From the NCBI GenBank assembly GCA_029531795.1, contig JAPEIS010000011.1, forward strand, positions 124,001-188,000: a DNA stretch of 64,000 nt, in the 5' to 3' direction. This DNA comes from Sclerotinia nivalis (lineage: Eukaryota > Ascomycota > Leotiomycetes > Helotiales > Sclerotiniaceae). The position numbers and the translations under genes were made by a program. Positions 58,606-64,000 of this stretch are shown here, piece by piece. The notes under the pieces were generated by a model. It made no database searches. It saw only the letters and a list, made by a program, of their open reading frames with translations, and was not told the origin of the DNA. Within the stretch, counting starts at the first letter, position 1. Each line of letters starts with the position of its first letter.

Positions 58606-61600
58606 ATGCCTCACTCTGGTAACCTCAGTAGGGATCAATCAACCTCTACTGATAATTCCGAACTTGTACACCAACAAATTTTTGCCCAACAGCTTGACCT
58701 TGATCAAACACCACCTCCAGATGTTGACAGTCAAAGACCGCCTCCACCTCAAAAGAGTAAAATCGGTTCCATCTATCCGCCAGAGCTCATCTATCCCAAG
58801 TCACGGTACTTTGGCTACATTCCCCCCTTGCCAATAAGCAAAGAGTATCAGGCATGTGCGGCTCTATTACAGGAGTTTAATAACGAAAATTTGGTGAAGT
58901 CACCATCGACACAGGGAGATTTTGTGGAATTCGAGTTGACCGATTTCTCAATCTACATGCCTGATACCCCTCTCTATGGGTATGAACTGCGGGGCCTTCA
59001 AGATCTCGCAAGCAAGGCCAGCCACTCATGCTTGCTATTCGACGGAATCCTCAGTGTCAAAAGCTTACGTCATTACGTTCAAGGCGTACCATTCAAAATA
59101 TGTTCTATAGGAAACTATGGTGAAGAAGTTGACGACGTTGATGGTGCTATCTGGCTTCAGTCTGATCTGAACGCAAGGGCAAATATTTACTATCGGCTAC
59201 GGAACCCTACCCCAGAATATTCTCGTTTTCACCTTGGCTTTTTATGGTTGTCGAATCTGTCGAAGCATTTTGTTGATTATTCTTTGGCATGTCAGGAGCA
59301 AAAGAAAAAGGTATCAATCCGCAACTTCCGGACGGACTTTGCGCAATGGGGTGGGAAAGTCCACGCAGAATCATCAAAGTTCCAATCTTGGTATCTCGAA
59401 TATGGCCGAGATGATTTCAGACAAGCCGTCTCGGCAAACATTAACTTTTTGTTCAAGGAATCGATTGGTGTAACGGAAAAGCTTCGCTCGTTGTACATCT
59501 GGAAGGAAATCTTGGAAAAATCAAGCATCAAGCAACAGCCAATAATAGAGAATATGACGATTGTCACACCATATGTCTACGATTGTTTCAGCCATTTAAG
59601 ATTTGGTCACTTTCTCAAACCTCTGGTACCAACTGTATTTTCGAAAAATACACAAGAATCAGAGGCGCACTCACCACTATCACTTTCACCTAGGAGATCA
59701 CGCATTACTTGTGATCCCAACTCTTCGATCAAGTATCAATCTACGTCTTTCTCTGGCGCTAAGGATAGCTTGGGAGTTGAAATAAACAAATGGGAAGCAG
59801 CCAAACGACAAAAAATGCTTGATGCTATCAAAGTAGGGGATGTATTATCAGTCACCAAGGATGGTCCGAATTCTGTTTGGAAAGATGAGACAAGCCGGTG
59901 GAAAGCAGAAGACCATTGCTGGTATCTATATGTGCAAACCAAGCATACAAGTCCCCGTGGTAAATACTCTTTTGATGGAATTTGGCTCTATAAGCCTTCA
60001 GACACTAGTTGTGCAAAAATGAAGTATCCATACCCCAAGGAGTTGTTCCTCAGCGATAATTGTACTTGTGGGTCTGCTGACTCTCGGATACCTCAGGATG
60101 AAGTCATTGGTACTGTCTTCGTCGTTTGGCATGGTCTACCATCAGAGACGGATATTTTCATTCGTCAAACATATCTGGACAATGAGAATTTTGTAACATT
60201 AACAGATTCACACAAAATATGTAAGCATCTACGAATGTCCGAGGATGATTCCTTATTGTCATCCACGATTATTGGTCGTTTTCCTATTGGACAGACAATA
60301 CTTGCATTACCTCCTCGGCGCAAATCAGAGAATGGTCTCGAGCCTTATGAGGTTGTGAAATACGATGAGGAAAGCTCTAAGTTATACGTCACATTGAGGA
60401 GACTTGTAAGAAGATCAGAGTTTGAAAAAGCTGTGTCCTGTCGACCAAATGAGCTTATATACACTGATATAACAGAAAAGATGTCAGCTGCTAAGCTCGA
60501 GAAAACATGCCTGGTACGGTGTTATACCGAAAAGGAAGTCTTAGCCGGCGATATTCCAGCACCTTATTGTAGAGAAGGAGGCTCGAATGCTTTTATCATC
60601 ACGAAACGGCTACGAGAGGATGACCGGAAACTAACACCGATAGAGGACGACACGCCCCAAGGTCTCATTCAAGGGTTTGATCCCGAAGCACCACTGGAAC
60701 GGAGGGTTTTGAACGGGCTCGATCTCTTCTGTGGTGGTGGTAATTTCGGTCGCGGTTTGGAAGAAGGTGGAGCAGTACATAACAAGTGGGCTGTTGATTT
60801 ATTCTCAGCGGCAGTACAGACATATTCCACTAATTTGAAAGACCCGGAGGGAACTGACATGTTCTTTGGTTCAGTCAACGATTTATTGGTCCAGGCTTTT
60901 GAAGGCAACCCGCGAAAATTCAGAATTCCTTCACCAGGTGATGTTGATGTTATCTTGGCGGGTAGTCCTTGTCAAGGTTTTAGCAGAATGAATGCGAATA
61001 AGGGCAATGATCAGAGCCTGCGGAACCAGTCACTCGTCGCATCTGTCGCGGCCTATATTGATTTCTATCGGCCTAAGTATGGATTGTTAGAAAATGTCTT
61101 GACTATGGCTCAAAAAGGCTTAGGACGTGACGAAGATATTCTTTCCCAACTCATATGCGCCATTGTTGGTCTCGGGTACCAAGTACAGCTTTTCTTACTT
61201 GATTCATGGAGTTTCGGTAGCTCCCAATCACGAAGTCGAATATTCGTCTCATTCGCTGCCCCTGGTTTTGTTCCACTCAAGCATCCCGAACTTTCACATT
61301 CACACCCTCCTCACGTTGGTGAACGTGGATTGGGTAAATTGGCAAATGGACAATCCTTTGGTAGCCGAATTCATTGTCCCACTCCTTTCAACTATCGCAC
61401 CGCTGAAGACTCCGTGGCTGATCTTCCTTGCATTGGAGATGGAGCGACGTCTCAATGTACAAAGTATCCGGATCATGTCCCACCACAAACTTTGTCTAAA
61501 CTGTATAGATTTCAAATTGCTTGCATACCAACCCACCCAAGAGGTATGAATTTTTTTAAGGCGTGGAATGACGGAAGTGGCATTATGACCAAAGAAGAAC

Positions 61601-63012
61601 GAAACATCTTCCCATATTTGAACAAGTCTGGGAAAGTTCGAGAAAGCGTTATTTCAGGTTCCAAGGCCTGGGGAAGGATTAAACCTCGTGGATTATTTCC
61701 AACCGTCCTGGTGACGATGAACTTGGAGGATGCCCGTATGGGAATTGGTTTACATTGGGATCAGCATCGACGCTTGACAATTCTGGAACTTCGTCGTGCA
61801 CAAAGCTTTCCAGACGATGAGGTGTTGGTAGGAACAAGAGGAGAACAAATGAAAATAATCGGGAATAGCGTTGATAGGTCTGTTTCGATGGCATTGGGCA
61901 TCTCTCTACGCAACGCTTGGCTCGAGTGTGCTCCCGAAGATGATAGTCAAGGGACATTTGTGGAAGCTCAATCATCTATGACAGTGATGGATTCTTTACA
62001 GGAGATTCCAAATAGTGCGAGCTCTATAGCTATTGAAGTTGTTCTGAGTCAACGGCCAAAGGCGATGCCACATACTGTCGGAACTCTAAGTAGCATATCG
62101 GATGGCACTGCAACATCAGCTTCCATATCATCAGACTCCATAGGCTCAAATTTGTCTGGTTTTGACGAATCAAGTTCATCCGAAAGTATTAAAAATTTAC
62201 GAAGCGCCTTGTCTAAGATACAAAAGAGGCGACGTCTGATCCATCCTGACAACGAACCTGCTCGCAAATCTCCAAGATTGAGCCCAGTATTCAACCTTCC
62301 GTCAAAAGCAATAGAACCTTTCGCGAGATCGATATGCAATTCGAATCCAGTCACGGAGCCCAACTCCGCAAGACGTCCGGCTCCAAGAAGTAATTCGACA
62401 CAAAGCGTTTTCGGGGGCAGACCAGAGCGAGCTTCTCCTGGCTTATATTCGGCATCACCGTTTCCAACCGCCATTTCTCCTGATCAAGCAAACACCCCTC
62501 GCGCTAAAAACCTCACAAACGAGGACCCACCTTCCTCGCGAGACAAACCCTTCATCATAAACGATAGTGAAAGTGATAACGAAAACACCATGTCGGTAGA
62601 ATCCGGACCACGCGCCTCTAATCTCTTACACCGAACTTCCCGCTCCCGCAACTCTAAACCCAAAACTGGCAACCTCAAAAACCCTTCAACAAGATCTTCT
62701 CACTACAAAAAATCTTCACATGTCATCGATCTCACAAAATCTGATAGTGAAGATCATGCTACTAGTATCTCTTTATCTATACCACAATCCTCATTCGAAG
62801 TCGTGATTCCAATCCTCAGCTCCAGCTCCAGCTCCAGCATTAAAATAAAAGAACGAAATAATACTACTTCATCCAACTTTCCATCTAGCGACCAAACAGT
62901 AGAAGGAAATAGACTCAGATCTGCATCGAAGAGAAGATATGTCCCGGTTGATAATAGTCAGTTCAATGCGTATGCACAAACTAATCGCATGATGAGAAAT
63001 ATGGATAGATAA
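58606..63012 (+). CDS. dim-2: Dim-2-type cytosine-5 DNA methyltransferase (RFD-BAH-MTase)
   Basis: A single uninterrupted exon of 1,468 residues, close to Neurospora DIM-2 in length. ATG 58606 is the first in frame after non-ATG codons. Residues ~70-290 resemble the DNMT1 replication-foci domain (YELRGLQDLASKASHSCLLF, GAIWLQSDLNARANIYYRLR). A BAH domain lies at ~405-550. The catalytic domain begins LNGLDLFCGGGNFGRGLEEG (motif I, SAM binding), then GSPCQGFS with Cys789 (motif IV), GLLENV (motif VI), SQSRSRIF (motif VIII) and the target-recognition region, ending IGNSVDRSVSMALG (motif X). The last ~350 residues are disordered and Ser-rich, with SUMO-interaction-like VIDLTKSDSED. In Neurospora DIM-2 makes all known DNA methylation, guided by H3K9me3/HP1. 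The same role is likely here. Confidence 0.94.
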   Translation: MPHSGNLSRDQSTSTDNSELVHQQIFAQQLDLDQTPPPDVDSQRPPPPQKSKIGSIYPPELIYPKSRYFGYIPPLPISKEYQACAALLQEFNNENLVKSPSTQGDFVEFELTDFSIYMPDTPLYGYELRGLQDLASKASHSCLLFDGILSVKSLRHYVQGVPFKICSIGNYGEEVDDVDGAIWLQSDLNARANIYYRLRNPTPEYSRFHLGFLWLSNLSKHFVDYSLACQEQKKKVSIRNFRTDFAQWGGKVHAESSKFQSWYLEYGRDDFRQAVSANINFLFKESIGVTEKLRSLYIWKEILEKSSIKQQPIIENMTIVTPYVYDCFSHLRFGHFLKPLVPTVFSKNTQESEAHSPLSLSPRRSRITCDPNSSIKYQSTSFSGAKDSLGVEINKWEAAKRQKMLDAIKVGDVLSVTKDGPNSVWKDETSRWKAEDHCWYLYVQTKHTSPRGKYSFDGIWLYKPSDTSCAKMKYPYPKELFLSDNCTCGSADSRIPQDEVIGTVFVVWHGLPSETDIFIRQTYLDNENFVTLTDSHKICKHLRMSEDDSLLSSTIIGRFPIGQTILALPPRRKSENGLEPYEVVKYDEESSKLYVTLRRLVRRSEFEKAVSCRPNELIYTDITEKMSAAKLEKTCLVRCYTEKEVLAGDIPAPYCREGGSNAFIITKRLREDDRKLTPIEDDTPQGLIQGFDPEAPLERRVLNGLDLFCGGGNFGRGLEEGGAVHNKWAVDLFSAAVQTYSTNLKDPEGTDMFFGSVNDLLVQAFEGNPRKFRIPSPGDVDVILAGSPCQGFSRMNANKGNDQSLRNQSLVASVAAYIDFYRPKYGLLENVLTMAQKGLGRDEDILSQLICAIVGLGYQVQLFLLDSWSFGSSQSRSRIFVSFAAPGFVPLKHPELSHSHPPHVGERGLGKLANGQSFGSRIHCPTPFNYRTAEDSVADLPCIGDGATSQCTKYPDHVPPQTLSKLYRFQIACIPTHPRGMNFFKAWNDGSGIMTKEERNIFPYLNKSGKVRESVISGSKAWGRIKPRGLFPTVLVTMNLEDARMGIGLHWDQHRRLTILELRRAQSFPDDEVLVGTRGEQMKIIGNSVDRSVSMALGISLRNAWLECAPEDDSQGTFVEAQSSMTVMDSLQEIPNSASSIAIEVVLSQRPKAMPHTVGTLSSISDGTATSASISSDSIGSNLSGFDESSSSESIKNLRSALSKIQKRRRLIHPDNEPARKSPRLSPVFNLPSKAIEPFARSICNSNPVTEPNSARRPAPRSNSTQSVFGGRPERASPGLYSASPFPTAISPDQANTPRAKNLTNEDPPSSRDKPFIINDSESDNENTMSVESGPRASNLLHRTSRSRNSKPKTGNLKNPSTRSSHYKKSSHVIDLTKSDSEDHATSISLSIPQSSFEVVIPILSSSSSSSIKIKERNNTTSSNFPSSDQTVEGNRLRSASKRRYVPVDNSQFNAYAQTNRMMRNMDR

Positions 63013-64000
63013 TGGAAAAGTGGGGAGTGAGTGAAGATGGGATGAAGAGTTTTGGGCAATAGTAGGGGAGTTGATGGATTTGGTGAGGGTGAGGGTGGGG
63101 GAGGGGAGGGGGAGGATGTGTGATCAGTAGAGATTTCTTAGTTCAATGTAATCATATGGTAATTGGAAATTCCCAATATACATTCGGTGAGATGATAGAT
63201 CTTCAGTGCGATATCAAGATACGTAACCACTATACCATCATGGATATTGATACCCATCAACTCCGATCTCACGTATTAAGCTTACATTTCTCCAGTATAC
63301 CTATATGGAGCTTAAACACCACCGATGCTCGGGTACATGTGTATACGTACTAAACAACAACTTTATAACCAATCCATATTTTTCTGTCTTGCTCTTGCAA
63401 CATCCATTCTGGAAAACATACTCGAGTAGGTATCCTATCCATCCACTCTCTTCTATCATTAGTAAGTACTAGAGTTCAATTCGAGGACCTATGTAAGATT
63501 ACATCGAAAAATTCGTTATGAGATGAGTGTTTTCAAGGTGGAGAGTGGGTTATGTACCTAGTATATTATGGGTACTGGTACTAGTGCGATGATATGATGA
63601 TATGAGATGGGAATGTGTTGTTTTTTTGGGTAGGAGGCGAAGTGAAGTGAGTGGACTGAGGATTTTGGAGATGGAGATGAAAGTGCTGGAATGGAGGGGA
63701 AGGAGGGGGATGGGAGGTTGTTGGAGTTTGATCTGAGAGTTTAGATGTTGGGAAGTCTGGTTGAGAGAGAGAGATGTATGGGACAAGACCAAGACCATAG
63801 AGTTATGCGGATTTAGATAGAACGCGCTTCAGATATCCCACATACGTAAACCTATGAGATATCATTGATCTAACATCTACATTTAACTTTCCTTGTATAG
63901 CTTGTATAGCTTGTATAGCTTGTATAGCTCACTCCAACCCATCTACTATCCGCTCGACTCATCTTAATATTCAGAGATAATCCTGCAGGACCTATCTAAA
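63013..64000. other. 3' flank of dim-2
   Basis: Starts with purine-rich DNA holding a G-quadruplex-type motif (63,087-63,112), then AT-rich sequence. A CTTGTATAG nonamer repeat (four copies, 63,892-63,927) lies near the end. No gene can be supported. The frame at 63,550-63,798 on the minus strand is low-complexity. Confidence 0.5.
63892..63927. repeat. CTTGTATAG nonamer tandem repeat
   Basis: Four perfect 9-base copies lie in tandem in non-coding DNA. Confidence 0.92.

Noticed and set aside
60669..62678. Minus-strand and second-frame plus-strand frames of 60-141 codons inside dim-2
   Set aside because: Shadows of the methyltransferase coding sequence.
1..64000. tRNA, rRNA or CRISPR features
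   Set aside because: I looked for tRNA B-box-like GGTTCRA segments with matching acceptor stems and for spaced direct repeats and found none. The direct repeats present are uninterrupted tandem arrays. A covariance-model scan (tRNAscan-SE, Infernal) would decide for RNA genes.

Overview
This is nuclear DNA of a filamentous ascomycete. Genes lie on both strands and are separated by AT-rich, low-complexity intergenic DNA. Introns are mostly 47-160 nt, with GT..AG ends and CTAAC-like branch sites. The protein set is fungal: Atg26, Dim-2, Pns1, Mtf2, Cmr1, Nbl1 and a NACHT-ankyrin protein. The style of the proteins suggests a leotiomycete close to Botrytis/Sclerotinia, but that placement is inference, because no search was run.

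Left part (1-24.8 kb) is a housekeeping block. In order it holds a membrane protein with a Ser/Thr-rich ectodomain (+), RPB4 (-) divergent from TRS23 (+), RPN10 (-) divergent from the borealin-like NBL1 (+), TMA22/DENR (+), a tandem-UBC E2-like protein (-), a Ypt4-like Rab (-) divergent from the choline-transporter-like PNS1 (+), and a ZZ zinc-finger protein (-). I rebuilt each gene from several exons. The joins were checked by reading frame and by conserved protein sequence across each junction.

Middle part (24.8-38.3 kb) is gene-poor. Its one large gene is an intact NACHT-ankyrin (NLR-like) protein at 30,034-32,733. It is flanked by several kilobases of low-complexity DNA, a heptamer minisatellite and a possible small gene.

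Right part (38.3-63 kb) holds cytidine deaminase (-), the complex I subunit NDUFA13/GRIM-19 (-) with an unusually long first intron, FCP1 (-), ATG26 (-), CMR1 (-) divergent from MTF2-like (+), and a Dim-2-type DNA methyltransferase (+) with RFD, BAH and catalytic domains. There is no operon logic. Divergent pairs probably share promoters.

The most unusual signals are: (1) a 49-nt GC-rich double-hairpin element in two near-identical copies 1.6 kb apart, one of them inside the NDUFA13 intron, with a third diverged and apparently C-to-T mutated copy near 9.8 kb; (2) a ~300-bp MITE-like element whose terminal inverted repeats are each built from two 17-nt direct repeats; (3) very small exons (12, 20 and 22 nt), a start codon split by an intron, and a GC-AG intron; (4) a lone NLR in a gene desert; (5) SUMO-interaction-like motifs in the tail of the methyltransferase.
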